Below are positions 1-8,663 of a DNA stretch of 64,000 nt, piece by piece. Position numbers and translations under genes: made by a program. Each line of letters opens with the position of its first letter. Position 1 is the first letter of the stretch. Source of the DNA: Kaistia sp. 32K (lineage in GTDB: Bacteria; Pseudomonadota; Alphaproteobacteria; Rhizobiales; Kaistiaceae); contig NZ_AP024269.1 in the NCBI RefSeq assembly GCF_016629525.1, positions 2,480,001-2,544,000 of the forward strand. The letters are read 5' to 3'. The notes beneath the pieces were generated by a model. It was not told where the DNA came from, searched no databases, and was given only the letters and a program-made list of their open reading frames with translations.

Positions 1-98
1 GGATCGGCAGCGGCTGCCTGCCCGATCGTCAGGGCCGCCAGGCCGACGCCGGCCAGCATGGCGAGGCCACGGCGGGTAAAGGTGGTAAATGCCATCAT
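1..98 (-). CDS. Sugar ABC transporter substrate-binding protein, N-terminal fragment
   Basis: Only the first 32 or so codons lie in the window; the gene runs off the left edge. The peptide begins MMAFTTFTRRGLAMLAGVG and continues into an Ala-rich segment, a typical Sec signal peptide, so the product is exported. Two ATGs are adjacent (98 and 95), and GGAGG sits six bases before the first. It follows a sugar permease and a sugar ATPase on the same strand, so a periplasmic sugar-binding protein of the ribose/xylose type is the expected product. The ligand-binding part is not visible, so the identity rests on context. Confidence 0.6.
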   Translation of the reverse strand, partial: MMAFTTFTRRGLAMLAGVGLAALTIGQAAAAD

Positions 99-156
99 GG
101 GTTTCCTCCCTCAGTCATAGCTCTTCGTTCCCGGGCGCCTCTGCGCGCGGATCCCA

Positions 157-1140
157 TCAAGGATTCATGTTTCTGGAGCGGTCGATCAGGACGGCGACGA
201 CGATGATCGCGCCCTTGATGATCTGCTGGTAGTAGGACGACACCCCCATCAGATCGAGACCGTTCGAGATGACGCCGATGATCAGCGCGCCGATCAGCGT
301 GTAGACGACCGAGCCGACGCCGCCGGTCAGCGACGTGCCGCCGATGACGACCGCCGCGATCGCGTCGAGCTCGTAGCCGAGGCCCGCCTGCGGCAGCGCC
401 GAGGTGGTGCGGGCGGTCAGGATCATGCCGGCGAGACCGGCGAGCGCGCCCATCAGCAGATAGGCCGAGAAAATCACCGTGCGGGTCGGAATGCCGCTCG
501 TCTTGGCGCTCTTCACATTGCCGCCGACGGCATAGATCCAGCGGCCATAGACCGTGTAGCGCAGCGTGATCCACGCGGCGAAGAAGACGATCGCGAAGAT
601 GATCACCGGAACCGGGATGCCGGCGATGAAGCCCTGGCCGAGCCAGCGGAAATCCGGCGACAGGTTAGGGATCGGTCGCCCGTTCGAATAGAGCAGCGTC
701 GCGCCGCGCGCCATCGACAGCATGCCGAGCGTGACGACGAAGGCCGGCACCGAGAAGCGGGCGATCAGCGTGCCGTTGACGGCGCCGAACAGCGCGCCGA
801 CGCCGACGGCGGCGAAGAAGGCGATCGCCGGATTGTAGGGATCCGCGCCGGTTACAAGGCTGCCGGCGACGACGCCGGTCAACGCCAGCACCGAGCCGAT
901 CGAAAGATCGATGCCGCCGGTCAGGATGACGAAGGTCATGCCGATGGCGAGAATGCCGTTGATCGACACCTGCCGCAGCACGTTCATCAGATTGGCCGTC
1001 GACAGGAAGTTCGGATGCGCGAAGGAGAGGATCACGAACAGGATAACGAAGGACAGAAGGATGCCGTAGCGCGACAGGAAGCGTCCGAGCGCCTGGCTGC
1101 GGGCGCCGGTTGCGGCGGTGGTGGTGAGTTCGGTCGACAT
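157..1140 (-). CDS. Sugar ABC transporter permease, RbsC family
   Basis: This 327-residue inner-membrane permease has the RbsC/AraH family features: an N-terminal span after a short polar tail, the motif ILAIGMTFVILTGGIDLSIG near residues 60-80, and the conserved stretch ending in AVVIGGTSLTGGVGS near residues 260-275. It is hydrophobic throughout, with about ten predicted spans. It should form the translocation pore for a pentose or similar sugar with the ATPase encoded 17 bases upstream and the binding protein that starts about 60 bases downstream. The length is normal for the family. The substrate cannot be read from the permease itself. Confidence 0.92.
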   Translation of the reverse strand: MSTELTTTAATGARSQALGRFLSRYGILLSFVILFVILSFAHPNFLSTANLMNVLRQVSINGILAIGMTFVILTGGIDLSIGSVLALTGVVAGSLVTGADPYNPAIAFFAAVGVGALFGAVNGTLIARFSVPAFVVTLGMLSMARGATLLYSNGRPIPNLSPDFRWLGQGFIAGIPVPVIIFAIVFFAAWITLRYTVYGRWIYAVGGNVKSAKTSGIPTRTVIFSAYLLMGALAGLAGMILTARTTSALPQAGLGYELDAIAAVVIGGTSLTGGVGSVVYTLIGALIIGVISNGLDLMGVSSYYQQIIKGAIIVVAVLIDRSRNMNP

Positions 1141-1157
1141 GGTGGCGCCTCAGTCGC

Positions 1158-2747
1158 TCAGCTCGCCAGATGCACGAGCGCCTCTTGGGTCGCCGCGGCG
1201 CCCTCGAGTTCGCCCGCGATCCGCCCGCGCCGGAACACCAGGATCCGGTCCGCGTTGGCGAGAATTTCGGGGATTTCGGAAGAGATCATCAGGACCGCGT
1301 TCCCGGCCGCCGCGAAGGCGGAAAGGAAGGCATAGACCTCGCGCTTGGCGCCCTCGTCGATGCCACGCGTCGGCTCGTCGCAGATCAGGATCTTCGGGTC
1401 GGTCTCGACGCAGCGCGCCAGAACGACCTTCTGCTGATTGCCGCCTGAAAGGCTCTGCACCGGCAGGTCGCGCGAGGCGGTGCGGATGCGGAAGCGGGCG
1501 ATCTGGGCATCGACATTCGACGCGACCTTCCTGCCGTCGACGAAGCCGAAACGCGAGAACTGGTCGAGCGCCGCCAGAACGACGTTTTCCGACACGCTGG
1601 AGGTCAGAACCAGGCCCGTTTCCTTGCGGTCCTCGGTGACGATGGCGATGCCGTTGTCGAGCGCGTCGGACGGCGAGCGGATTTCGACCGGCTTGCCCTC
1701 GATGACGACGGAGCCGGCATCCTTCGGCGCATTGCCGTAGAGCGCGTTGGCGAACTCGCTGCGCCCGGCGCCCATCAGGCCGTAGAGGCCGAGGATCTCG
1801 CCCTTGGCGACCTGCAGCGAGATATCCTCGAATTGGCCGTGCCGGGTAAACCCGGAGACGGCGATCATCGGCTCGCCGGTGCTGGTGCTCTGGCGGACTT
1901 CCTGGTCGCGCAGATCCCGGCCAACGATCAGCGAGATCAGTTGCTGGCGATCGATGTCGGCGAGATCGCCTGCCTCGATGAAGCGGCCGTCGCGGAACAC
2001 CGTGTAGCTGTCGGCAATGGAAAAGATGTCGGTCAGGCGGTGCGAGACATAGATGATGCCGACGCCTTGGTCCTGCAGCGAGCGGATCGCGGCGAACAGG
2101 GTCGCGGCTTCCTTTTCGCCGATCGCCGAGGTCGGTTCATCCATGATCAGGATGTCGCTCTCGCGGCTGATCGCCTTGGCGATCTCGACCAGCTGGATCT
2201 TCGCGACGGAAAGCGAGCGCATGGGGACGCGGGCGTCAATGTCGAAGCCGAGGCGGGCGAAGAGAGCGGTCGCATCCGCTTCCATCTTCGCCTTGTCGGC
2301 GAACCAGCCCATCCGGCGCGGCTCGCGGCCGAGATAGATGTTCTCGGCCACGGTCATGTCGAGGACCGGGCTCAGTTCCTGCGTGATGATGGCGATGCCG
2401 TCGGCGAGCGCCTCGGCGGCCGAGGCGTAGTGGACGACCCTGCCCTTGACGATGACGGTGCCGGCATCGGCGCGATGCAGGCCCATCAGGATGTTGAGGA
2501 AGGTCGACTTGCCGGCGCCATTGCCGCCGCAGAGCGCATGCACGCTGCCGCGCCTCAGCCGGATGCGGCCATCGACCAGCGCGGGAACGCCGGCGAACGC
2601 CTTGGAAATGCTGGTGGCGGCGAGAAGCAGGTCCGCATCGGCGACGGCGCCCTCGTCGAGGGTCGTCTGCGATGCGGAGGCTGACGGAACAAGGACGTGA
2701 TGCGCCTGTTCCGGCTTGCTCTCACCAAGGGAGGCAGGCTCGGCCAC
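1158..2747 (-). CDS. Sugar ABC transporter ATP-binding protein, RbsA family (two ATPase domains)
   Basis: This is a tandem ATPase of the RbsA/XylG/MglA type that energises sugar import at the inner membrane. The first domain has a Walker A box GGNGAGKST and Walker B ILIMDEPTSA. The second has the family's typical altered Walker A (GLMGAGRSE), the signature LSGGNQQKVVLAR and ILICDEPTRGID. The frame is open upstream to an ATG at 2915, but those extra codons are AT-rich, with runs of Lys and Asn unlike the rest of the gene. I chose the GTG at 2747, which has GGGAG ten bases before it and gives 529 residues, close to the usual 500-510. ATGs at 2831 and 2819 are alternatives. Confidence 0.88.
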   Translation of the reverse strand: MAEPASLGESKPEQAHHVLVPSASASQTTLDEGAVADADLLLAATSISKAFAGVPALVDGRIRLRRGSVHALCGGNGAGKSTFLNILMGLHRADAGTVIVKGRVVHYASAAEALADGIAIITQELSPVLDMTVAENIYLGREPRRMGWFADKAKMEADATALFARLGFDIDARVPMRSLSVAKIQLVEIAKAISRESDILIMDEPTSAIGEKEAATLFAAIRSLQDQGVGIIYVSHRLTDIFSIADSYTVFRDGRFIEAGDLADIDRQQLISLIVGRDLRDQEVRQSTSTGEPMIAVSGFTRHGQFEDISLQVAKGEILGLYGLMGAGRSEFANALYGNAPKDAGSVVIEGKPVEIRSPSDALDNGIAIVTEDRKETGLVLTSSVSENVVLAALDQFSRFGFVDGRKVASNVDAQIARFRIRTASRDLPVQSLSGGNQQKVVLARCVETDPKILICDEPTRGIDEGAKREVYAFLSAFAAAGNAVLMISSEIPEILANADRILVFRRGRIAGELEGAAATQEALVHLAS

Positions 2748-3089
2748 TACGACGTTTCTCCCGATTGACTGGAGCCCGATCCGCTCCAATTCTTTTTTGT
2801 TCGTTGCGACACCAAACATATTGAGACGCATCGGATGAGTCAACCGGATGGGGTCGACATTGCCTTTGGCCGACCGCCCCGGCGGCGGCTTGGAGACGAA
2901 GGATTGCGCAAACATTCCCTTGCGGAAGGTTGCGCAGACGTCGCGCGAAAGAACGCGGCGGCAAAGGATGGATGGCGGCCATTTCAGGCGCCATCCATCA
3001 AGGTTCGGAACGCCTCCAGGGAGGAGAAAGAAGGCGTCCCGCGCAAGGAAGAAGGGCGAGCCGGGGTCAGCTGGCCCCTGCCCCCTCGA

Positions 3090-3974
3090 TCAGACCGAGC
3101 GCGCGGTGATCGCCTTGCGGGCGGACTCGCCGATGCGGGCCTCGATATAGGCCTTGGCCAGCCGCGCCACCTCGACATTGTCCGTCCAGGTGTTGCGCCA
3201 GATCGCGCAGGTGATCGACAGGTCCTTGTCGACGACCTCCGTCGAGAAACTCTCGAAGGTGATCCAGTCCTGGTAGTCGATCTCGAGCAGCGCGTCGAAG
3301 ATCGCCGGGAAGTTGATCACGCCGGACCCGAGGAAGCCGCGATTGCTCTCGCCGATGTGGAAATAGCCGAGCTTCTTGCCGGCGGTGCGCAGCGCCTGGA
3401 CCGGATCCGCTTCCTCGATGTTCATGTGGAAGGTGTCGAGGTGCAGGAAGATGTTGTCCGAGCCGGACTGCTCGATGAAGGCGAGGCCCTGCGCGGTGGT
3501 GTTGAGCAGATTGCTCTCGAAGCGGTTGACGACCTCGAGGTTCATCGAGACGCCGGCGGCCTTGCCGATGTCGGCGGCGCGGGCGAGTGCCGCGACGCTG
3601 TTGTCCCAGCCCTTGCGGGTCGGCAGGCTCTGATACTTGGTGTGGGCGGAGAAGATGATGCCGCCGAGCTTGGAGCCGCCGAGATCGCGGGTGATCGAGA
3701 TCGCCTCGGCCAGCACCGCCTCGCCGCGCTTCACCACGGCCGGATCTTCCGACGAGACGTCGCAATCGAGCGGCAGGCCCATGGTGACGACGACCTTCAG
3801 GCCGAAGTCCTGCAGCCGCTTCGCCAGCCAGGAAACGTCGAACTTCTTCGGGTCGAGGCGCGGAAATTCGATCAGGCCGTAGCCGAGATCGTGCGACTTC
3901 TGCATCGCGCCTTCGAGATCTTCCTGCGTCGTGCCGCCGGTCCACACGAACGAATGAATGCCAAGCTTCCTCAT
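3090..3974 (-). CDS. Sugar (phosphate) isomerase/epimerase, D-allulose/D-tagatose 3-epimerase-like
   Basis: A 294-residue TIM-barrel protein of the AP-endonuclease 2 superfamily. The four metal ligands of ketose 3-epimerases are recognisable in order: Glu in LEVVNRFE, Asp in LHLDTFHMNIEE, His in YFHIGESNRG and Glu in WITFESFS. The LDTFHMNIEE and HIGE motifs match the D-tagatose/D-psicose 3-epimerase group better than general xylose isomerase-like proteins. It would interconvert C3 epimers of a ketohexose in the cytoplasm. It is the first gene of a minus-strand operon with the sugar ABC genes, so it probably acts on the imported sugar. The exact substrate is inferred, not shown. Confidence 0.75.
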   Translation of the reverse strand: MRKLGIHSFVWTGGTTQEDLEGAMQKSHDLGYGLIEFPRLDPKKFDVSWLAKRLQDFGLKVVVTMGLPLDCDVSSEDPAVVKRGEAVLAEAISITRDLGGSKLGGIIFSAHTKYQSLPTRKGWDNSVAALARAADIGKAAGVSMNLEVVNRFESNLLNTTAQGLAFIEQSGSDNIFLHLDTFHMNIEEADPVQALRTAGKKLGYFHIGESNRGFLGSGVINFPAIFDALLEIDYQDWITFESFSTEVVDKDLSITCAIWRNTWTDNVEVARLAKAYIEARIGESARKAITARSV

Positions 3975-4049
3975 CAGCGCTTCCTCATGGTTTTAGCTGG
4001 AACCGGCGCCTCCATCGGGCCGGAACTTGGAGCGATTTCTTCATCGCCT

Positions 4050-4076
4050 ATTTGTTGGCAGTAGCAGCAAACAAAT
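4050..4076. promoter_or_regulatory. Inverted repeat, possible operator of the sugar operon
   Basis: ATTTGTT (4050-4056) and AACAAAT (4070-4076) are exact inverted repeats separated by 13 bases, about 75 bases before the epimerase start codon. The AT-rich arms stand out from the GC-rich surroundings. The site could bind a dimeric sugar-responsive repressor, but no regulator gene is present in the window, so this is a positional guess. Confidence 0.3.
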
Positions 4077-4237
4077 TTGGATGCAAGCAGGTGCGCTCGT
4101 CGGCCGGCGAAATCTCTCGCCCGGCGCGCGAGGTCGGAGTGAAAAACCGGGCGAGGGGAGGACGCCCGGCCAGATGGGCCGTGCCCCCTCCCCTCGCCCA
4201 AGCCTCAGAGCCCTCCAGTCCGATCGGCCCGCCCGGC

Positions 4238-4390
4238 CATCATCCTGAGGTGCTTCGCGTCAGCGAAGCTTCGAAGGAGGGTCCAGCAGGCACTGCGGTT
4301 TGCAGACGAAGTCCGATGGATGCCCCTATCACGAGCGAGCACTGGACCCTCCTTCGAGGCCCGGCTTCGCCGGGCACCTCAGGATGATGG
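4238..4390. repeat. Large palindromic intergenic repeat, copy 1
   Basis: The element starts CATCATCCTGAGG and ends CCTCAGGATGATGG, so its outer arms are inverted copies. Inside are GAAGGAGGGTCCAG and its complement CTGGACCCTCCTTC, then a small hairpin, CCCGGCTTCGCCGGG. The whole 150-base unit can fold into a long imperfect stem. Such elements are common between genes in Hyphomicrobiales. Confidence 0.75.
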
Positions 4391-4487
4391 TGGAGTTTTG
4401 AGAATACAGCCTGAGAGAAAGGTCGCCGATCGACGGTGCCCCTCAGGATTGCGCAAGCTGTCCCTCAGGCCAACTAGCTCGCTCCGT

Positions 4488-4641
4488 CATCATCCTGAGG
4501 TGTTTCGCGTCAGCGAAGCCTCGAAGGAGGGTCCAGCGGGGCACTGAAGTTTGCAGCGAGGTCCGATGGAATGCGCCGATCACGGGCGTTCCCTGAACCC
4601 TCCTTCGAGGCCCGGCTTTGCCGGGCACCTCAGGATGATGG
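4488..4641. repeat. Large palindromic intergenic repeat, copy 2
   Basis: This is a second copy of the 4238-4390 element, 250 bases downstream in the same orientation, with the same outer CATCATCCTGAGG and CCTCAGGATGATG arms and inner GAAGGAGGGTCCAG. The flanking sequence GGTCGCCGATCGACGGTGCC is also repeated (4421-4440 and 4674-4693), so the duplicated unit is longer than the palindrome. Confidence 0.75.
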
Positions 4642-4850
4642 GCGAGTTTTGGGAGTGGAGTCCGGGAGGGCACGGTCGCCGATCGACGGTGCCCCTCATG
4701 ACGATGGCCGCCGGTGCCAACAGACCGCGCCCTACCCCACCGCCTCGACCTTCCCGACAGAAAAATCCACTCCCTGTCGAAAGCCGTCCTTCCCGTTCGT
4801 CGTGACGACAGCCGCCGCCGGACGGGCGGGGTTCAGATGGGAGAGACGAC

Positions 4851-5306
4851 ATGGATACCAAACCCGACTCGGATGCCAAGACCGAAGAGGCCGTGCAGGC
4901 CGGCCCGATGCCGAAGGTGCTGAGCGGCGTGACGCCGTATCTTTCCGTCGGCGGCGCCGTGAAGGCCTCGGAATTCTACCAGCGCGCGCTCGGCGCCCGC
5001 GAAGTCATGCGCCACCCCGTCGACGACAAGGGGCGCACCATGCACATCCATCTCTACATCAACGACGGCTCGGTGATGCTGTCGGATCCCTACGAGGAAT
5101 ACGGCTATCCGTTGCAGCCGCCGCAGAGCTTCACCCTTCACCTCCAGCTCGATGACGGCATCGACGATTGGTGGAAGCGCGCCGTCGAGAACGGCATGGA
5201 AGTCACCATGCCGCTCGAGCTGCAGTTCTGGGGCGACCGCTACGGTCAGCTACGCGATCCCTTCGGCATCATGTGGTCGTTCGGCGCCCGTCCGCAGAAG
5301 GCCTGA
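4851..5306 (+). CDS. VOC family protein (PhnB-like glyoxalase fold)
   Basis: This 151-residue protein has the vicinal-oxygen-chelate fold pattern: TPYLSVGGAVKASEFYQRALGA near residues 28-49, an HIHLYINDGSVMLSD strand pair, and a closing WGDRYGQLRDPFGIMWSFG motif typical of PhnB/YdcE-like members. Members bind a metal or small molecule, and most have no known substrate; the name PhnB does not imply phosphonate use. The ATG follows GGGAGAGACGAC, a good ribosome site. It stands alone on the plus strand after the repeat region and is followed by a strong hairpin at 5317-5348. Confidence 0.85.
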   Translation: MDTKPDSDAKTEEAVQAGPMPKVLSGVTPYLSVGGAVKASEFYQRALGAREVMRHPVDDKGRTMHIHLYINDGSVMLSDPYEEYGYPLQPPQSFTLHLQLDDGIDDWWKRAVENGMEVTMPLELQFWGDRYGQLRDPFGIMWSFGARPQKA

Positions 5307-6354
5307 GGCGCCCGTCGAGAGAAGGGGCGCCCCCGCGCCCCTTCTCTCCCCAGACAGACCCGATCCTTGGCCCGGTTGATGCCCCAACGAACCGCAGGGT
5401 GAGGCGCGCCGGATCAGCCCTCGAAGATGTCCTCGCGATGAAAGCGCAGATAGAAGGGATGCGGCCGGAACTCCGGTCGCGCGGAACGCTGAGTTTTCTT
5501 TGCAAGGGCGGCCAGCCCCGCATGTCATCGGCCGTCAGCCGGCTCGCGATCAGGATGGTGTAGTCGTCGGCAATGGAGAGAAGCCCCGCGTCAAAGTACC
5601 AATGCACGGAGCGCGATAGCGCTATTCCGTTGCCAATGATGTCCGGCCCGCCCTGGGCCACGGGCCAGATATGGGCGGCTTCAGCTTCCCATCGCCCATT
5701 GCGATCCATCACCCGGCTCCCGGTCATTGCACACCTGTAGTCGTAGGCCGGCATCACGGCCGCGGGAAATGACGGGTCGCGGAACGGGCGCGAAACCAGC
5801 CTCTTCTCGATGCGTCGCGCGGGGATGGGCGGCACGTCGTGCACGAAGGCTGCAGGTTCTTCGGCGGCATGCAGAAGCTTCGGATTCGGGAAGATGGTTC
5901 GGCCTGGCTTAAGGTGCTGCAACGGTGCATCGGCAGAGGCAGCCGCCAATCCGGCTTCGACGATCCGTTCGAACTCGGGTTTGGGGAGATTGCGAACACC
6001 CTGGCCTAACGCCCCGCTGTTCTTCGAACCGTCCACCTTGCGGAGCGCACGCTCGTAATAGTGCTCACCTACCTTGAAAGGCACCGTTCGATCGAAATCG
6101 CGATAGTCTGCCATTCGCGCGAGACGGTAGCCTGGCCGCAACGGCTCCGGGTCGATGCCCTCAACCCGTGCCATGGCAAAATAGCCGGGCGGGAGAGCCG
6201 AGCGAGCCGCCCAGTCAGGCCTGTAGTAGATGATCCAGTTGCCGATCGAGGCCTCGGCCTGGTTCAGATTTTTGCTCCTGAAAACATAGCGCGTATCGAT
6301 GCGGCCATCGGAGGCATCAAAATCATTGGTTGTAATAATTGAACTTACAATCAT
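5269..6354 (-). CDS. HNH endonuclease, C-terminus probably frameshifted
   Basis: The 361-residue frame has an HNH nuclease core near residues 200-260: YDYRCAMTGSRV, then EAAHIWPVAQGGPD with the His, then NGIALSRSVHWYFDAGLLSI, as in the HNH_2 type of solitary nuclease. The N-terminal part is a separate conserved-looking domain. After the core the frame ends in low-quality sequence that overlaps the convergent VOC gene by 38 bases. If one C is restored to the CCCC run at 5516-5519, the protein instead ends in PEFRPHPFYLRFHREDIFEG with a stop at 5414-5416, a much more family-like end. The gene is therefore a frameshift mutant or contains a sequencing error. Its upstream region is AT-rich. Confidence 0.75.
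   Translation of the reverse strand: MIVSSIITTNDFDASDGRIDTRYVFRSKNLNQAEASIGNWIIYYRPDWAARSALPPGYFAMARVEGIDPEPLRPGYRLARMADYRDFDRTVPFKVGEHYYERALRKVDGSKNSGALGQGVRNLPKPEFERIVEAGLAAASADAPLQHLKPGRTIFPNPKLLHAAEEPAAFVHDVPPIPARRIEKRLVSRPFRDPSFPAAVMPAYDYRCAMTGSRVMDRNGRWEAEAAHIWPVAQGGPDIIGNGIALSRSVHWYFDAGLLSIADDYTILIASRLTADDMRGWPPLQRKLSVPRDRSSGRIPSICAFIARTSSRADPARLTLRFVGASTGPRIGSVWGEKGRGGAPSLDGRLRPSADGRRTTT
5317..5348 (+). terminator. Strong hairpin after the VOC gene
   Basis: GAGAGAAGGGGCGC and its exact complement GCGCCCCTTCTCTC form a perfect 14-pair stem with a CCCC loop, eleven bases after the VOC stop codon. No T run follows, so it may slow or stabilise the transcript end rather than act as a classic intrinsic terminator. 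Confidence 0.5.
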
Positions 6355-6583
6355 TCAATATGAATGCCCTACCTCTACGGAAGGAGCAAGAGCCTGCACC
6401 CTTGGGCGTATTGATTTCTACGCGCGCGAAGATTCGCTCCGACTCGCGCGACCGGATGCAATCACCTTTGCGAGTGTCCGACGCAGCTCGCCTCGCAACG
6501 GCGCCGGCCTGGTCTTTCGTGTCGGCGACAAGGGGAGAAGCGGCTTGGCGCCCCTTCCCCCTCGTTTCCGATGCCTGTCCCCC

Positions 6584-7630
6584 TCACCCGACGCCCGGCG
6601 TATGGCGCGCTAGCGCCTTGATCACCTGCTTGGCGGTGACCCGGCCGATCTGCTTGCCCTCGTTGTCGACGACGCCGACCCATTGATGCTCGGCGAAGAG
6701 CGGCAACACGTCCTCGCAGCGCGCATCCATCGACACCGATTGCTCGCAGGGTTCGGTCGCGCCGCGCTCCATGATCGAGCGGACATGGATGGCGCGCGCC
6801 TTGTTCACCTCGCGCACGAACTCCTCGATGTGTTCGTTGGCGGGGCGCAGCACGATGTCCTCGGGCTTGCCCTCCTGCTGCACGGCGCCGTCCTTCAGCA
6901 CGGCGATCCGGTCGCCGATCTTCAGCGCCTCGTCGAAATCATGCGTGATGAACAAAATCGTCTTGTTGAGCGATTTCTGCAGCGCGATCAGTTCGTCCTG
7001 CATGCCCGAGCGGATCAGCGGATCGAGCGCCGAGAACGCCTCATCCATCAGGATGATGTCGGCATCCATGGCGAGCGCTCGCGCCAGGCCGACGCGCTGC
7101 TGCTGGCCGCCCGAGAGCTGGCGCGGCTGCGAATTCTCGTAGCCCGAAAGCCCGACCGTCTCGATCCATTTCGCCGCCACGTCGAGCCGCGCCTTGCGGG
7201 CGACGCCGCGGACCTCGAGGCCATAGGCGACGTTGTCGATCACGGAACGATGCGGCATCAGCCCGAACTTCTGGAACACCATCGCCACCTTGGTGCGGCG
7301 ATAGCGCCGGAGCGCGTCCAGGCTCATCTTCAGCACGTCGTCGCCATGCACGAGGATCTCGCCGGCGGTCGGCTCGATCAGCCGGGTGACGTGGCGGATC
7401 AGCGTCGACTTGCCGGAGCCGGAGAGCCCCATGACGACGAAGATCTGCCCGGCCGCGATGTCGAGTGAGACATTGTCGAGACCGACGACATGGTTGGTCT
7501 CGGCCTGCACCTCGGCCTTCGATTGTCCTGCCTTGAGCAGCGCGAGCGCGCCCTGCGGATCCGGACCGAAGATCTTGGTGACGCCGCGCATGGTGATGGC
7601 GAGATCGGCATTTCCATTCTGGTCTGCCAT
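6584..7630 (-). CDS. proV: Glycine betaine/proline ABC transporter ATP-binding protein
   Basis: This 348-residue cytoplasmic ATPase has the ProV/OpuAA layout: an N-terminal helical extension, Walker A GLSGSGKST near residue 70, Q-loop VFQKFGLMPHRSV, signature LSGGQQQRVGLARAL, Walker B ILMDEAFSALDPLIR, and a C-terminal regulatory part with CBS-like sequence. It powers uptake of quaternary ammonium osmoprotectants such as glycine betaine. The start codon overlaps the permease stop by one base (TAATG), so the two are translationally coupled. It is the last gene of proXWV on the minus strand. Confidence 0.93.
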   Translation of the reverse strand: MADQNGNADLAITMRGVTKIFGPDPQGALALLKAGQSKAEVQAETNHVVGLDNVSLDIAAGQIFVVMGLSGSGKSTLIRHVTRLIEPTAGEILVHGDDVLKMSLDALRRYRRTKVAMVFQKFGLMPHRSVIDNVAYGLEVRGVARKARLDVAAKWIETVGLSGYENSQPRQLSGGQQQRVGLARALAMDADIILMDEAFSALDPLIRSGMQDELIALQKSLNKTILFITHDFDEALKIGDRIAVLKDGAVQQEGKPEDIVLRPANEHIEEFVREVNKARAIHVRSIMERGATEPCEQSVSMDARCEDVLPLFAEHQWVGVVDNEGKQIGRVTAKQVIKALARHTPGVG

Positions 7631-8541
7631 TAGCGTGCCTCCTGCAGCCCGATGCGGGCCTGCAATTGCCGGCCGAAGGCCTGGGTGATGCGGTCGAAGA
7701 CGATGGCGAGCGCGACGATGCCGAGGCCGGCGAACAGGCCGCGGCTGACCTCGAGGCGGCCGATGCCCTGCAGCACCTGGTAGCCGAGGCCGCCGGCGCC
7801 GATCATCGAGGCGATCACCACCATGGAGAGCGCCATCATCGTCGTCTGGTTGACGCCGGCGAGAATGGTCGGCAGCGCGAGCGGGATCTGCACGCCGAAG
7901 AGGCGCTGGCGCGGATTGGTGCCGAAGGCGCGGCTCGCCTCCATCACCGCCGGATCGACGGAGCGGAGGCCGAGATCGGTCAGGCGCACCAGCGGCGGCG
8001 CGGCATAGACGATGGTCGCGATCAGTGCCGGGATCTTGCCGGGGCCGAAGATCATCACCGTCGGGATCAGGTAGACGAAGCTCGGCAGCGTCTGCATCAG
8101 GTCGAGGATCGGCGTGACCAGATGGCGGATGCGGACCGAGCGCGCCATCCAGACGCCGACGGGGATCGAGACGACGATCGCCGTCAGCGTCGCGGAGATC
8201 ATCAGCGCCATGGTGGTCATGGCGTCCTTCCAGAGGTCCATGATGCCGAGGAACATCAGCGCCGCGAACACGACGGCAGGCAGCTGCCAGCGCCGCGTCG
8301 CGAGCCAGGCGATGCCGGTCAAGACAGCGATGATCAGCCACCAGGGCGTCGCGACCAGGAGGTCCTCGATCGCCTTCAAGAGCATCAGGAGCGGATAGGC
8401 GGCGGCTTCGAACGTGCCGCCCCAGTGGCGGACGACCCAATTCAGGCCGTCATCGACCGCGCGGCGCCAGGGCCGCGTATCAATCAGTTGCGGAAACAAG
8501 TTTGTCTCTTTCTTCAGCCTGCCTCGGATGGGGGAGTTCAC
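7630..8541 (-). CDS. proW: Glycine betaine/proline ABC transporter permease
   Basis: A 303-residue inner-membrane permease of the ProW/OpuAB family. A polar N-terminal region with an amphipathic stretch is followed by several spans and the binding-protein-dependent transport motif, here EASRAFGTNPRQRLFGVQIPLALPTI near residues 200-225. The sequence WMARSVRIRHLVTPILDLMQTLPSFVYLIP is characteristic of this group. It sits between the binding-protein gene (120 bases upstream, with a hairpin in the gap) and the ATPase gene. Confidence 0.93.
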   Translation of the reverse strand: MNSPIRGRLKKETNLFPQLIDTRPWRRAVDDGLNWVVRHWGGTFEAAAYPLLMLLKAIEDLLVATPWWLIIAVLTGIAWLATRRWQLPAVVFAALMFLGIMDLWKDAMTTMALMISATLTAIVVSIPVGVWMARSVRIRHLVTPILDLMQTLPSFVYLIPTVMIFGPGKIPALIATIVYAAPPLVRLTDLGLRSVDPAVMEASRAFGTNPRQRLFGVQIPLALPTILAGVNQTTMMALSMVVIASMIGAGGLGYQVLQGIGRLEVSRGLFAGLGIVALAIVFDRITQAFGRQLQARIGLQEAR

Positions 8542-8620
8542 GAGGGTTCAGGCGGCGCCCGCCCTGTCCGGCCGGATGGCCGGCGCGCGGGAACAGGCAA
8601 AGGAAACGGCCAAACGGAAA

Positions 8621-8640
8621 CGGCCGGGAATGCCCGGCCG
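8621..8640 (-). terminator. Hairpin in the proX-proW gap
   Basis: CGGCCGGG and CCCGGCCG form a perfect 8-pair stem with an AATG loop, 24 bases after the proX stop. On the minus strand it is followed by TTTCCGTTT. As an internal partial terminator or mRNA-stabilising hairpin it could give more binding protein than permease, which is common in ABC operons. Confidence 0.5.
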
Positions 8641-8663
8641 TCCGCTCGCCTTGGGAAACGATG

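Larger units (their letters stand above)
3975..4850. other. Gene-free stretch with repeats upstream of the sugar operon
   Basis: No credible coding sequence is seen here. The part next to the epimerase should hold the operon promoter and contains an inverted repeat near 4050-4076. A perfect 13-base inverted repeat lies at 4149-4161 and 4187-4199 (GGGCGAGGGGAGG and its complement). The rest is two copies of a palindromic repeat, listed separately. The short open frames across it are made of repeat sequence. Confidence 0.7.
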
